Shown here: positions 9,010 to 17,963 of the stretch, one piece after another
Numbering within the stretch: position 1 is the stretch's first letter
How the letters are laid out: the number at the start of each line of letters is the position of its first letter
Assembly: GCF_041435015.1 (NCBI RefSeq)
Contig: NZ_CP107989.1
Coordinates: forward strand, 248,001 to 312,000
DNA: 64,000 nt
Direction: 5' to 3'
Source: Streptomyces canus
Lineage (GTDB): Bacteria; Actinomycetota; Actinomycetes; Streptomycetales; Streptomycetaceae
The notes under the pieces: generated by a model
What the model saw: only the letters and a program-made list of their open reading frames with translations
The model's database searches: none
What the model was told of the DNA's origin: nothing
Program-made: the position numbers and the translations under genes

Positions 9010-9139
9010 CCGTCGTCCTTTCGATCGGTGCCCGGTGGTGATCGGGGTCCGCTCCCAGCGTGACAGCACGGAAGCATGTCATGTGGGGCCGCATGGGGAC
9101 GGCATCGGGGAGGTTCGGCCCAGCCGCCTCCCGCGAAGA

Positions 9140-9440
9140 GCACCGGTCGGTTCCCTTCGCGCCGGAGCCGATCCTGGGCCTGGGTCTGGGCCTGGGTCTG
9201 GGCCTGGGCCTGGGTCTGGGCCTGGGTCTGGGTCTGGGCCTGGGTCTGGGTCTGGGCCTGGGCAGCCATCACCGCGGCCTGGATGCCGCGCTCCGCGCCG
9301 AGCTTGGTCGGCACCGGGAGATGTGGTTCTCGACCGTGTTCTCCACGAGGAAAAGCCGCCGGCCGATCCGGCGGTTGGTGAGTCCTTCGCCGATCCGTCC
9401 CGTCCACGGCCAGGGCGATGAACTCCCTTCCATCGGCCTC
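9140..9440 (-). pseudogene. Ghost of a second DevR-type response regulator (LuxR C-terminal domain)
   Basis: Three frames together read the LuxR-type helix-turn-helix of a NarL/FixJ regulator: ADGREFIALA (frame 1), then [20 protein letters not shown] and VENHISRC (frame 2), then KLGAERGIQAAVMAAQAQ (frame 1 again). These align with [31 protein letters not shown] and [18 protein letters not shown] of the intact regulator at 14.2 kb. An insertion near 9400 and a frameshift near 9318 disrupt it. The receiver domain is gone. The C-terminal tail has been expanded by a hexanucleotide repeat. Confidence 0.75.
9173..9262. repeat. Hexanucleotide tandem repeat, 15 units of YCTGGG
   Basis: Ninety bases of alternating CCTGGG and TCTGGG on the plus strand. 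On the minus strand in the decayed regulator frame it encodes alternating AQ and TQ dipeptides, expanded from the AQAQD tail still visible in the intact paralogue. Confidence 0.95.
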
Positions 9441-9471
9441 GATGTTCCGGGGCAGTTCGGTCCTCGGCCCA

Positions 9472-9485
9472 GGGACGCTCGGCCC
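9472..9485. promoter_or_regulatory. DosR/OsdR-type box (CBS-BON gene 1)
   Basis: GGGACGCTCGGCCC is an exact match to GGGNC-N4-GNCCC, 218 bp upstream of the CBS-BON start, further than the other boxes. Confidence 0.45.
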
Positions 9486-9703
9486 TGCCCCCACCTCCGT
9501 CGGGGAGGGAAGCTGAAGGAAACAGCACCAGGGGCCGGCCACACGGGACGGTCTGGCACGACGGCATCGACCAGTACGGCCGAGCAAGCCCGTGCGCTCC
9601 GGCCCGGTGCCCATCGCGGAGCGACGCGGCTCGACGCCGATCCGGCGCAGCGCTCGGCCGCACTCCGCCGGGGAGACGACGGACAGCGAAGAAAGTGGGC
9701 GTG

Positions 9704-10417
9704 ATGACGCACATCGTTGGTGACGTGATGACCCGCGAGGTCATCGAAGCCCGCCGGGAAACGCCGTTGAAGGATCTGGCACAGCTGCTGGACCGGCACC
9801 GGATCAGCGGGCTGCCCGTGGTCGACCACGACGACAAGGTCCTGGGCGTGATCTCCGAGACCGACCTGATCCGTCGCCAGGCGGCCCAGTCCGCCGACCG
9901 TCCTGTACGTCGGTTCCGCGTGCCGGCGTTGCGACGCTCCGCCCGCCGCGCGGCCGCCGTCACCCGGGCCACCACCGCGGAGGACCTGATGACATCCCCC
10001 GCCATCACGGTGCACCCCGAACAGCGCGTGGCGGACGCCGCGCGCGTGATGGAACGCCACGGCGTCGAACGCCTCCCGGTCGTGGACGAGGAGGACCGGC
10101 TGATCGGCATCGCCACCCGCCGGGACCTGCTGCGCGTCTTCCTGCGCACCGACGAGGAGATCCGCCGGGAAATCATCGCCGAGGTGTTCACCCGCGCCAT
10201 GCGCCTGCCGCCCGACACCGTGACCGCCTCGGTTCGGGACGGCATGGTCACGCTGGAAGGGCGCCTGGAGCGCCTCAGCGACATTCCGTTGGCAATCCAG
10301 CTGACGTACCGGATCGACGGTGTGGTCGGCGTCGTCAACAGCCTGACGGGCGGCGTCGACGACGGCCGGGCCCCGACTCCGCCGGGGCCGGGCAGGAACA
10401 GCCATCACGTCGGCTGA
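9704..10417 (+). CDS. CBS-pair and BON domain protein 1
   Basis: 237 residues. Two CBS motifs: first VGDVMTREVIEA to KVLGVISETDLIRRQ (about residues 4-63), second AEDLMTSPAITV to RLIGIATRRDLLRVF (about 88-150), followed by a BON domain (about 165-225, VRDGMVTLEGRLERLSDIPL). CBS pairs bind adenine nucleotides; BON domains are thought to bind membranes or other surfaces. Related CBS proteins (hypoxic response protein type) belong to the mycobacterial DosR regulon. Start: ATG 9704, or GTG 9695 three codons upstream; neither has a strong ribosome site. Two paralogues lie at 30.5 and 32.0 kb. Confidence 0.88.
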   Translation: MTHIVGDVMTREVIEARRETPLKDLAQLLDRHRISGLPVVDHDDKVLGVISETDLIRRQAAQSADRPVRRFRVPALRRSARRAAAVTRATTAEDLMTSPAITVHPEQRVADAARVMERHGVERLPVVDEEDRLIGIATRRDLLRVFLRTDEEIRREIIAEVFTRAMRLPPDTVTASVRDGMVTLEGRLERLSDIPLAIQLTYRIDGVVGVVNSLTGGVDDGRAPTPPGPGRNSHHVG

Positions 10418-10760
10418 AACCCTCTGCCGCAGGGGCCCGGATCGGGGAGTCGTCTTTCGAAGGCTGATCGGTACCGGTACGCGCGATCGTCCACCACGGA
10501 GTTACCGTCCGCCCGCACCAACGCACGGGCAGACCGCGCCGCGGCCGGCTGATCCCCGCCCGCATGCGAAGGACGGGCGGCTCCGGAGGTGTCGGTGCCG
10601 CGACGTCCGGGGCCGCCCGTCACCCGGCCGGTTCAGCTGGAGCAGCCCGGACGGACACGCGCGCCTGCGTGCACGCCCGGGCACCAAGGTTGCCCGGGCG
10701 TGCCGCGATGTTGGCCGACCGGGCGACGAAGAGGCGCGCCCGCTCACCCGGCCGGTGGTT
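10418..10760. other. Gap with bidirectional terminator
   Basis: 343 bp between convergent genes. Apart from the hairpin at 10671-10703 I see no gene. Confidence 0.5.
10671..10703. terminator. Bidirectional terminator hairpin
   Basis: GCACGCCCGGGCA and TGCCCGGGCGTGC form a perfect 13-bp stem with a 7-nt loop, between the convergent CBS-BON gene and the Rv1733c-like gene. Confidence 0.75.
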
Positions 10761-11213
10761 TCACGCGTGCCGGTGGCCCCGGTGCGAGTTGAACGCGGCC
10801 CAGTCGCGGTCCCACCGCGCGCTGCGCCGCACTTCCAGCCGTACCAGGGCGACCCACCAGGCACCCAGCACCAGCACGCCCGCACCGGCCCCGGCTGCCG
10901 CCCCGAACGCGGCAGCCCGGGATCCGGCCTCAGCGGGGGTGGGCGGGGCGGGATGGATGCGGCCCGCGTCGTCGAGCCACACCGTGGCGGGAGAGCCCGC
11001 CCGGCTGCCCGCTGCCACCGACGCCGTGCCGGACCTGGAGGTGCCGCTGGGCGTGGTCCACCGCACGATCGCGCTGACCCGGTCGTCGGTCGCCAGGTCG
11101 GAGAACCGTACCGACGGCTGCGCGGGGGCGTCCCCGACAAGGTGCGCCGTGGTCCGATGCAGGCCTCGTCCCTCATCGAGAGCGGAGTGCTCAGCGACGG
11201 CAGCCGTCGCCAC
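10761..11213 (-). CDS. Rv1733c-family membrane protein, N-terminally truncated
   Basis: 150 residues matching the C-terminal two-thirds of actinobacterial Rv1733c-like proteins: SAIVRWTTPSGTSRSG, GSPATVWLDDAGRIHPAPPT, one transmembrane segment (AAAFGAAAGAGAGVLVLGAW) and the terminal RWDRDWAAFNSHRGHRHA. The family normally has an N-terminal transmembrane helix before this region; here the frame opens after a stop and begins at GTG 11213 (VATAAVAEHSALDEG), so the first helix is missing. Rv1733c is a DosR-regulon membrane protein of unknown function. It may be a non-functional remnant. Confidence 0.65.
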   Translation of the reverse strand: MATAAVAEHSALDEGRGLHRTTAHLVGDAPAQPSVRFSDLATDDRVSAIVRWTTPSGTSRSGTASVAAGSRAGSPATVWLDDAGRIHPAPPTPAEAGSRAAAFGAAAGAGAGVLVLGAWWVALVRLEVRRSARWDRDWAAFNSHRGHRHA

Positions 11214-11309
11214 ACCCAGCGCCGGTGGGACATGAAGACCTCTGTCGTGGCCGTTTCAGCTGATCGGACTCCCCACCGACGGGAAACGGGGGCTCACAAG
11301 AGTGCGGCA

Positions 11310-11339
11310 GTGGCCGCCGACGTGATGGTCGACGGCCAC
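11310..11339 (-). terminator. Possible terminator after the amidohydrolase gene
   Basis: GTGGCCG and CGGCCAC form a hairpin with extra GA/TC pairing in the arms, 35 bp after the amidohydrolase stop. Confidence 0.4.
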
Positions 11340-11373
11340 GGGAAAGGGGCGAGAAGGTGTGAGGGGGCGCCTG

Positions 11374-12600
11374 TCAGACCGCCAAGCGAGTCCCGCGGCG
11401 CCAGATGGCGCGGGTGTTGAGGGTGTCGGAGATGGTGGTGGTCGGGTCACCGTCGACGAGGATCAGGTCGGCCCGCAGGCCCTCGGCGATGCGTCCGCGG
11501 TCATCCAGGCTGAAGCGGCGGGCGGTGGTGGCGGTGGCTGTGCGCAGGGCCTGGGCGGGGGTGAGGCCGGCGCGGACCAGGTATTGCAGTTCGTGGTGGA
11601 CGCTGGCGCCATGGGCGAGTCCGCCCAGAAAGGGCAGAGGAAACGAAACGTCGGTGCCCGCGAGCAGGTCCACACCCGCGTCGCTGAGTGCCTTGACGGT
11701 GGCCAGGACGTCTTCGATCTTGCCCTGTGGGTAGTGGCCGAAGCTGGAGCGCAGCGCCTTGTCCCAGTCGGCGTCAAGGCGTGCGGCGACGCGCGGGTCG
11801 TCGGCGAGCTCGCTGCCGGTGATGCCCATCATGGAGGCGTTCAGAACCACGCAGGGCACGACGAAGACCCCTGCGTCCTTGATCAGATTGATGGTTTCGT
11901 CGGTATGGGGTTGGTCCATGAAGAGGTGGGCGAGACCGTCGATACCGGCCTCGATGGCCATGCGGGTGGCGTCCACGGTCAGAGTGTGGGCGATGGTGAG
12001 CATGCCGCGCCGCTTGGCCTCGGCCACCCCGGCGTTCAAGGTGGCCTGGTCGAGCATCGGCAGGCCCGGATGCCCCTCGACACTGCCGTCGTCGACCATG
12101 AACTTGATGTAGTCCGAGCCGCGGTCTATCAGCTGCGGGATGAACGCGACCGCTTCCTCGGGGGTGGTGGAGAACGGCATGAGCGGGGGCGCTCCGGTGG
12201 GCTCGGCGCCTGCGGGCGGGCCGGGGCGGAAGCCTTCGGGGAACAGCTCGCTGGGGTGGCCGCCCGGCGGGGTGATGCCGAAACCGGAGGAGCGCACGTC
12301 GGCGACGGTGTCATCGCCGCTGATGTGCGCGCGGTTGTCCGCCGTGTTGGTGCCCTGCATCTCCAGCTCGGTGGTCACCCCGAACCGCAGCGCCAGCGCC
12401 AGTGCGTCCCGGCCGGTGTGGACGTGGGCATCGATCAGGCCCGGCAGCAGCGTGGCCCCGCTGCCGTCGACGATCTCCGCCCCTTCGGGGACGTCGCCGC
12501 CTATGCGGGCGATCCGCCCGGAGTCGACGAGCACAGTGAGGGCACCTCGGGTCTTCTCACCGTCGAAGACCCGGGCACCGGTGATAGCGGTCACGGACAT
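11374..12600 (-). CDS. Amidohydrolase-family metal-dependent hydrolase
   Basis: 408 residues, imidazolonepropionase/prolidase-like branch of the amidohydrolase superfamily. Metal-binding LPGLIDAHVHTG is near residue 60; a candidate carbamylated Lys lies in SDYIKFMVDDG; later ligands are TIAHTLTVDA and LAGTDVSFPLPF. The C-terminal strand GLRADLILVDGDPT is typical. Cytoplasmic, no signal peptide. ATG 12600 has GAGGCAAGCC upstream; a TTG four codons earlier is possible. Divergent from a MarR regulator with a palindrome between them, so probably controlled by it. Substrate unknown, plausibly a cyclic or acylated amide. Confidence 0.85.
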   Translation of the reverse strand: MSVTAITGARVFDGEKTRGALTVLVDSGRIARIGGDVPEGAEIVDGSGATLLPGLIDAHVHTGRDALALALRFGVTTELEMQGTNTADNRAHISGDDTVADVRSSGFGITPPGGHPSELFPEGFRPGPPAGAEPTGAPPLMPFSTTPEEAVAFIPQLIDRGSDYIKFMVDDGSVEGHPGLPMLDQATLNAGVAEAKRRGMLTIAHTLTVDATRMAIEAGIDGLAHLFMDQPHTDETINLIKDAGVFVVPCVVLNASMMGITGSELADDPRVAARLDADWDKALRSSFGHYPQGKIEDVLATVKALSDAGVDLLAGTDVSFPLPFLGGLAHGASVHHELQYLVRAGLTPAQALRTATATTARRFSLDDRGRIAEGLRADLILVDGDPTTTISDTLNTRAIWRRGTRLAV

Positions 12601-12638
12601 GGCTTGCCTCAATCCTGGAGTACGGCCCCCTTCTCAAT

Positions 12639-12660
12639 ATATACCTAGTGCTATGGATAT
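12639..12660. promoter_or_regulatory. Candidate MarR operator
   Basis: A 22-bp AT-rich imperfect palindrome, ATATACCTAG then TG then CTATGGATAT, with 16 of 22 symmetric positions, in the divergent promoter between the amidohydrolase and MarR genes. Confidence 0.55.
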
Positions 12661-12710
12661 GCCGACAGGGATACGTATGCATCTCGACCAGAGCTCTCTA
12701 GAATGACCGC

Positions 12711-13202
12711 ATGAGCAGCTCCCCGCCGGACCCAGGAACCGACAGAACCCTTCTCGACCTGGTCGGACCTGCACTGTCACGGCTGCGGCGGCGTACCTCC
12801 GGCGGACGCGGAGATCTCACCCGCAACCTTGTCCTGAACGTGGTCGCGGACGCACCCGGAGAGATGACGGTCGGCGGAATCGCCGCCGAGATGGGCGTCA
12901 CCCAGCCCGTCGCCAGCCGCACCATCGCCGCCTGCATCGCTGACGGGCTGATGCGGCGGACCGCATCCCAAGCGGACGGACGGCGCACCGTTGTGGAACT
13001 CACGGACGCCGGCGAGGCCGAGCGCCATCGCTTCGCCTCCGAACAACGCGAGACCTTCGAGCACATCACCGCGGCATGGGATCCGACCGACCGCACCCAA
13101 TTCGCCCAATTCCTGATCCGCTACAGCCAGGACGCCAGCGCCTGGTCCACCCGCCAACACCGCCATGGCAGGGACAGCGCGAACACCCGCTCGGAAGACT
13201 GA
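12711..13202 (+). CDS. MarR-family transcriptional regulator
   Basis: 163 residues with a MarR winged helix: VLNVVADAPGEMTVGGIAAE, recognition helix TQPVASRTIAACIADGLM, then the wing TASQADGRRTVVELTDAG. Divergent from the amidohydrolase gene, with an AT-rich palindrome in the shared promoter, so likely a local ligand-responsive repressor. The frame extends about 20 residues past the usual dimerisation helix with a basic tail. Confidence 0.9.
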   Translation: MSSSPPDPGTDRTLLDLVGPALSRLRRRTSGGRGDLTRNLVLNVVADAPGEMTVGGIAAEMGVTQPVASRTIAACIADGLMRRTASQADGRRTVVELTDAGEAERHRFASEQRETFEHITAAWDPTDRTQFAQFLIRYSQDASAWSTRQHRHGRDSANTRSED

Positions 13203-13556
13203 AACAAGGTGACACACACGGAGGCGGCTTGGACCCCGGCCCGCTTCTCGGGGAGCCCTCCCAGAGCCGGCCCGGCACGCCGTTGTCGTCCCGACGGCCC
13301 CTCCGCCCCTGTCACACCCGCCGATGACAGAAGCCGTCGGCCCTGTCCGAGAAGAGCGTTCGACCTCCGCCTCGCCGCCCTCCGCCGGGGCTGGAGCCCC
13401 CGAGGTGAAGTTGCTGCCGGCCCCGCACGGACACGGCCTGTTGGCCACCGTCCGCGGTGACCGGTCCGCTCGCCGCGGACGATCCGCCCTGAGAGTGCTG
13501 CCGGGGCCGGGTCTTCCCGCGGGCGCTGAACCCGGCCGGCGGCTCGTGGGAGCGGG
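13203..13556. other. Gap without recognisable gene
   Basis: 354 bp between the MarR gene and the adhP remnant. Open frames exist but none resembles a protein I know. Confidence 0.45.
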
Positions 13557-13761
13557 TCACATCTCGAAGACGATGCGGGCCTTGATCTGTCCGTCGAGGA
13601 CTTCGGCGATGGAGTCGTTGACGGTGTGCGGGGGCCGGGTCTCGGCACAGCCCGGACGCCTCCACGCGGATGCGGACCTGGCGGCCGGGGCCGGGCTCCG
13701 GATCCGGCCGTTCCTCGATCACCAGCGGCTGGCCGAAGGACCGGACGACTGCTGCCTTCAT
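13557..13761 (-). pseudogene. adhP: adhP-type alcohol dehydrogenase with internal deletion
   Basis: The first 33 codons read MKAAVVRSFGQPLVIEERPD, then VRIRVEASGLC, the N-terminus of a zinc alcohol dehydrogenase up to the first catalytic Cys. After a short scrambled stretch the sequence, in another frame, reads TVNDSIAEVLDGQIKARIVF then EM and a stop, the exact C-terminus of AdhP enzymes. About 280 codons are missing between them. An intact DosR-type box remains 96 bp upstream of the old start. Confidence 0.8.
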
Positions 13762-13857
13762 CACATGCTCCTCAAGGGCCGACTGTGCGGTGCGGTGCGA
13801 ATGCGGCGTCGACTCCGTCCCCGCATGGACGGCAGGTCCTGGACGTCCTCGGCGAGC

Positions 13858-13871
13858 GGGCCGATCGGCCC
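13858..13871. promoter_or_regulatory. DosR/OsdR-type box (adhP remnant)
   Basis: GGGCCGATCGGCCC is a perfect palindrome and exact pattern match, 96 bp upstream of the adhP start codon, retained although the gene is deleted. Confidence 0.6.
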
Positions 13872-14115
13872 CGAGCACCTCGGAGACGGCCCTCTTGAGC
13901 CGGGCAGAGCACGCCGACGCGGGCTGCATCCTGCGGATCCGACCCCATCGAGCACGGCAGCGCGGGCCGGGAACGCGGGACAGCGCACGACGTCGCCGAC
14001 CACCACACCGCGCCCCAGCCTCCCGGCGGTCGGTGCGACGTCGGAGGCGTGCCCCGGGCCGACCACGCGCACGACCGTGGCACGGTCCCCGGAAGGCGGG
14101 AGGGGGAGGTCAGTA

Positions 14116-14143
14116 GGGCCGACCGGCCCTGGCCCTTTGGCCC
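14116..14143. promoter_or_regulatory. Two abutting DosR/OsdR-type boxes (response regulator gene)
   Basis: GGGCCGACCGGCCC (14116-14129, exact) is followed directly by TGGCCCTTTGGCCC (14130-14143, one mismatch), 96 bp upstream of the response regulator start. Such a pair would allow autoregulation. Confidence 0.65.
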
Positions 14144-14239
14144 CGGATCGCGCAGGATCTGCCATAGGCAAGGACCGGTTACACCCTGTGGGCGACAGCC
14201 CGGCGCAGGATTCGGACAGCGCAGAACAAGGAGCATCCC

Positions 14240-14932
14240 ATGGCGGACGGCGCGCAGCCCAGCCCCGACAACCCGATCCGGGTCTTCCTGCTGGATGACC
14301 ACGAGGTGGTACGGCGCGGGGTGCACGACCTGCTGAACGACGAGCCGGACATCACCGTCGTCGGCGAGGCCGCCACTGTCGAGCAGGCCCTGATCCGCGT
14401 GCCCGCGCTGCGCCCGCAGGTGGCGGTGCTCGACGTCCGCCTGCCCGACGGCGACGGCGTGACCGTGTGCCGGGAGCTGCGCTCGCAGATGCCGGAGCTG
14501 GCCTGCCTGATGCTGACCTCGTTCGACGACGAGGAAGCCCTGCTGGACTCGATCATGGCGGGGGCGTCCGGCTACGTACTGAAACAGATCAAGGGCTCGG
14601 ACCTCGTCTCGGCCGTCCGCACGGTCGCCGCCGGCCAGTCCCTGCTCGACCCCAGCGCCACCGCCAAACTGATGGCCCGGCTGCGCCAGGGCCAGGAGCC
14701 GGAACCCGAGCCCGACGCCCTCCCCGGTCTGACGGACCGGGAGCGGGAGATCCTGGCCCTGATCGGTGAGGGACTGACCAACCGCCAGATCGGCCAGCAG
14801 CTCTTCCTCGCGGAGAAGACGGTGAAGAACCACATCAGCCGGCTGCTGGCCAAGCTCGGCGTGGAGCGGCGCATCCAGGCCGCGGTCATCGCCACCCAGG
14901 CCCAGGACCGGGCCAAGCACCAAGGGCGCTGA
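14240..14932 (+). CDS. DevR/OsdR-type NarL-family response regulator
   Basis: 230 residues. Receiver domain (13-130): acidic pair D19-D20, phosphoacceptor D65 in [14 protein letters not shown]93 in [11 protein letters not shown]115 in GYVLKQI. LuxR-type output domain (about 160-220): [20 protein letters not shown] and [20 protein letters not shown]. The sequence is of the DevR/DosR type; in S. coelicolor the equivalent OsdR works with a GAF-domain sensor kinase, but no kinase gene lies in this window, so it may be partnered in trans. ATG 14240 has AAGGAGCATCCC upstream. Two DosR-type boxes precede it. It is the obvious candidate activator of the island. Confidence 0.9.
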   Translation: MADGAQPSPDNPIRVFLLDDHEVVRRGVHDLLNDEPDITVVGEAATVEQALIRVPALRPQVAVLDVRLPDGDGVTVCRELRSQMPELACLMLTSFDDEEALLDSIMAGASGYVLKQIKGSDLVSAVRTVAAGQSLLDPSATAKLMARLRQGQEPEPEPDALPGLTDREREILALIGEGLTNRQIGQQLFLAEKTVKNHISRLLAKLGVERRIQAAVIATQAQDRAKHQGR

Positions 14933-15901
<969 letters not shown>

Positions 15902-15908
15902 TAAGAAG

Positions 15909-17147
15909 TCAAGCCGCTACGGCCAGATCCGCCGAGGAGGAGGTGAAGGCATGCTGTTCGTCGAAGTGCTGCCGGGTCTGCAGGCAGTGGTAGAGCTGGC
16001 CGATCATGCGGTTGAACAGGTGCCGCTGGGCCTGGGCATGCCAGTCTCCGCGGTCGCGCCGTCGCCGGTAGTGGGCAGCTGCTCCGGGCGAGGCCGTGAG
16101 CGCGGCGAAGGCCCACTGATGGCCGGCGTTGGTCAGGCGGTTGTTCTTGATGTAGCGGCGTCCGACGAAGCGTTTCTTGCCCGAGGCACGGGTGATGGGG
16201 GCCGATCCTGCGTATGCCTTCAGTGCCCGGGCATCGGCGAACCGCGCGCGGTCGTCACCGATCTCGGCGAGCACCCGGGCGCCGAGCTGGATGCCCATGC
16301 CGGGGAAGCTGAGCAGGATTTCAGCGTCCGGGTGCCGACGAAAAGACGCCTCCACCGCCTCGGTGAGGTCCTCGACGGCCTTGCAGGCCGCATCCAACTG
16401 TGTGAGCAGCGCGAGCAGTTGTCGACCCATGGCCTCCTCGACGAGCGTGGGCTGGTGGGCCTGCTCGAACCGCAAGGCGGTCTTGAGGCGTTCGGCTTCG
16501 GCGTCGATGCCGCGGCTGCGGCCGGCCCGTTTGAGCGCGGCCCGCAGCTGCGGCAGGGTCATCCGGGCCGCCGTGCTCGGGGTCGGCGCCACGGCGAGCA
16601 CCGCGCGGGCCTCGGGCCGGGTCAGGCCGCCTTGCTTGCCGAGGAAGGCGTCCAGGGCGACGGGGTAGTACTCGCGCAGCAGCGAGCGGATCTGGTTGGC
16701 GATCTGCTGGCGGGCCCAGACGGCGTCCTGCTGGGCGCGGGCCAGGACGGTGATGGCGCGGGCGAGGTCGCTGTCGTCGGGCAGTGGCCGGTGGGCGTGC
16801 ATGTCGGTGCGCAGGATGTTGGCCAGGACCAGGGCGTCGCCGGGGTCGGACTTCTTGCGCGAGACGCCGTGACGGTCGCGGTAGCGGGCGGCGGCCAGCG
16901 GGTTGATGGCGAAGATCTTCCGCCGGCCGGTGCGCAGGACGGCCACGAGCAGGCCACTGGAGGTCTCGATGGCCACTGGTATCGGCGTCTCGGGGCTGTC
17001 GCCGTGCTCGGCGAGCAGGTCCAGCAGCAGCCGGTAGCCGGCGAGGTCGTCGCTGATGCGGCGCTTGGCCACCAGCTGGCCGTCTTGATCTACCAGGGCC
17101 ACATCGTGGTGCGACTCGGCCCAGTCGATCCCGCAGAACACGCTCAA
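15909..17147 (-). CDS. IS110-family transposase (DEDD recombinase)
   Basis: 412 residues. N-terminal RuvC-like DEDD domain: D8 (GIDWAESHHDVALVD), E61 (VAIETSSG), D101 and D104 (RKKSDPGDALVLA). C-terminal transposase-20 domain: LLSFPGMGIQLGARVLAEIG and AYAGSAPITRASGKK, which holds the conserved serine. Start is TTG 17147 with GAGGGGAACGGC upstream, or GTG 17141. It appears full length, so the element may still be active. IS110-family enzymes use a bridge RNA from the non-coding end to pair donor and target DNA. Confidence 0.95.
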   Translation of the reverse strand: MSVFCGIDWAESHHDVALVDQDGQLVAKRRISDDLAGYRLLLDLLAEHGDSPETPIPVAIETSSGLLVAVLRTGRRKIFAINPLAAARYRDRHGVSRKKSDPGDALVLANILRTDMHAHRPLPDDSDLARAITVLARAQQDAVWARQQIANQIRSLLREYYPVALDAFLGKQGGLTRPEARAVLAVAPTPSTAARMTLPQLRAALKRAGRSRGIDAEAERLKTALRFEQAHQPTLVEEAMGRQLLALLTQLDAACKAVEDLTEAVEASFRRHPDAEILLSFPGMGIQLGARVLAEIGDDRARFADARALKAYAGSAPITRASGKKRFVGRRYIKNNRLTNAGHQWAFAALTASPGAAAHYRRRRDRGDWHAQAQRHLFNRMIGQLYHCLQTRQHFDEQHAFTSSSADLAVAA

Positions 17148-17179
17148 GCCGTTCCCCTCTCATCGTGCGTTTGCGCAGG

Positions 17180-17480
17180 TGACAAGCCTGTGCGGGCCAC
17201 GCGGCGACCTAATCCCAGGACTCGACGGTCCGCCATCTCACCAGCCGTTCGCGACACCAGCGCACCGCGCGGGCCCCGGTCTCGATCAGAGCTCGAACGG
17301 CTCGCGGAGTACGCGGGGGTCACCGTGCGGAGGGCTTGCACCACGACGATCAACGTTCGGCACAGGCCGGTGGGTTTCGCAGCGGCCCGAAGACACCGGG
17401 CGCCACCGGTCTTTCAGAAGGTCTCAGAGGACCAGGAACCCAGAGGGGTCAGCCCGGTGCCCACGAGGCCGCCGCAAACC
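17180..17480 (-). ncRNA. Candidate IS110 bridge RNA in the left end
   Basis: Read as minus-strand RNA, two hairpin loops have guide-like flanks. Loop 1: hairpin GGTC-N6-GACC (17433-17420), two spacer bases, then CTGAAAGAC (17417-17409), which is complementary to the gap target beside the junction (15881-15889). Loop 2: GTGAGAT (17241-17235), identical to the element right end plus the junction triplet; hairpin GGAC-N6-GTCC (17231-17218); two spacer bases; then GGATTAGG (17215-17208), complementary to the element left end (17546-17539). The order target loop then donor loop matches known bridge RNAs. The left target guide is not clear. Boundaries are approximate. Confidence 0.6.
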
Positions 17481-17550
17481 GCACCACATCAACAGTCCGG
17501 GCCGCCCCTGACGGAGCCAACCGGAACCGCTTACTCAAGGATTAGGAATC

Positions 17551-17745
17551 CTGCGGGTGTCCGACGCCCCGATCGTCTCCCGCGACGTCGTCGGTGACCC
17601 CGCCTCCTGCGTCTTCGACGCCCCGCTCACCCAGGCCCACGGGAACCTGGTCAAGGTGTTCGGCTGGTACGACAACGAGTGGGGCTACACCAACCGGCTC
17701 CTGGACCTCACCGAGTACGTCGTCGCCCGGCTCCCCCTGGGCTGA
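17551..17745 (+). pseudogene. gap: GAPDH, C-terminal part
   Basis: Continues the interrupted GAPDH after the insertion: LRVSDAPIVSRDVVGDPASC, then GNLVKVFGWYDNEWGYTNRL (the NAD- and substrate-binding WYDNEWGY motif) and a stop after ARLPLG. No frameshifts, so the disruption is solely the insertion and looks recent. Confidence 0.93.
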
Positions 17746-17826
17746 CCGACGAGGCAGCGGTGCTCATGAGAAACGGCCAGATGGTCGCCCCGTCGCGCTG
17801 AATGGGTGCCGGTCGGAACCCCGGCG

Positions 17827-17840
17827 GGGACCTTCGGCGC
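17827..17840. promoter_or_regulatory. Possible DosR/OsdR-type box (adhE)
   Basis: GGGACCTTCGGCGC, one mismatch, 123 bp upstream of adhE. A weaker half-site GGGCC lies at 17851. Confidence 0.45.
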
Positions 17841-17963
17841 CTGAGCGGCGGGGCCGCCAGGAGCGACATTGGTGAGGCGAGCGGTGCCGGTCCCCCACGT
17901 CACCGCTGCCGTACGAGCGCTGGAGCCCCGGCTCAGACCCACCGACCAAGGAGGCGCATTTCC

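Noticed and set aside
9085..9100. GGGGCCGCATGGGGAC as a box upstream of the DUF1003 gene
   Set aside because: The second half is a direct rather than inverted copy, with three mismatches to the operator pattern.
9060..9704. A plus-strand frame coding a long GLGLGLG repeat, looking like a structural protein
   Set aside because: It is only the hexanucleotide repeat read on the wrong strand; flanks lack coding features and the minus strand holds LuxR-domain remnants.
13872..14115. Minus-strand frame with ATVVRVVGPGHASDVAPTAG and GVVVGDVVRCPAFPARAA that has protein-like character
   Set aside because: Could be a gene fragment, but I cannot name a family and it is interrupted on both sides; left unannotated.
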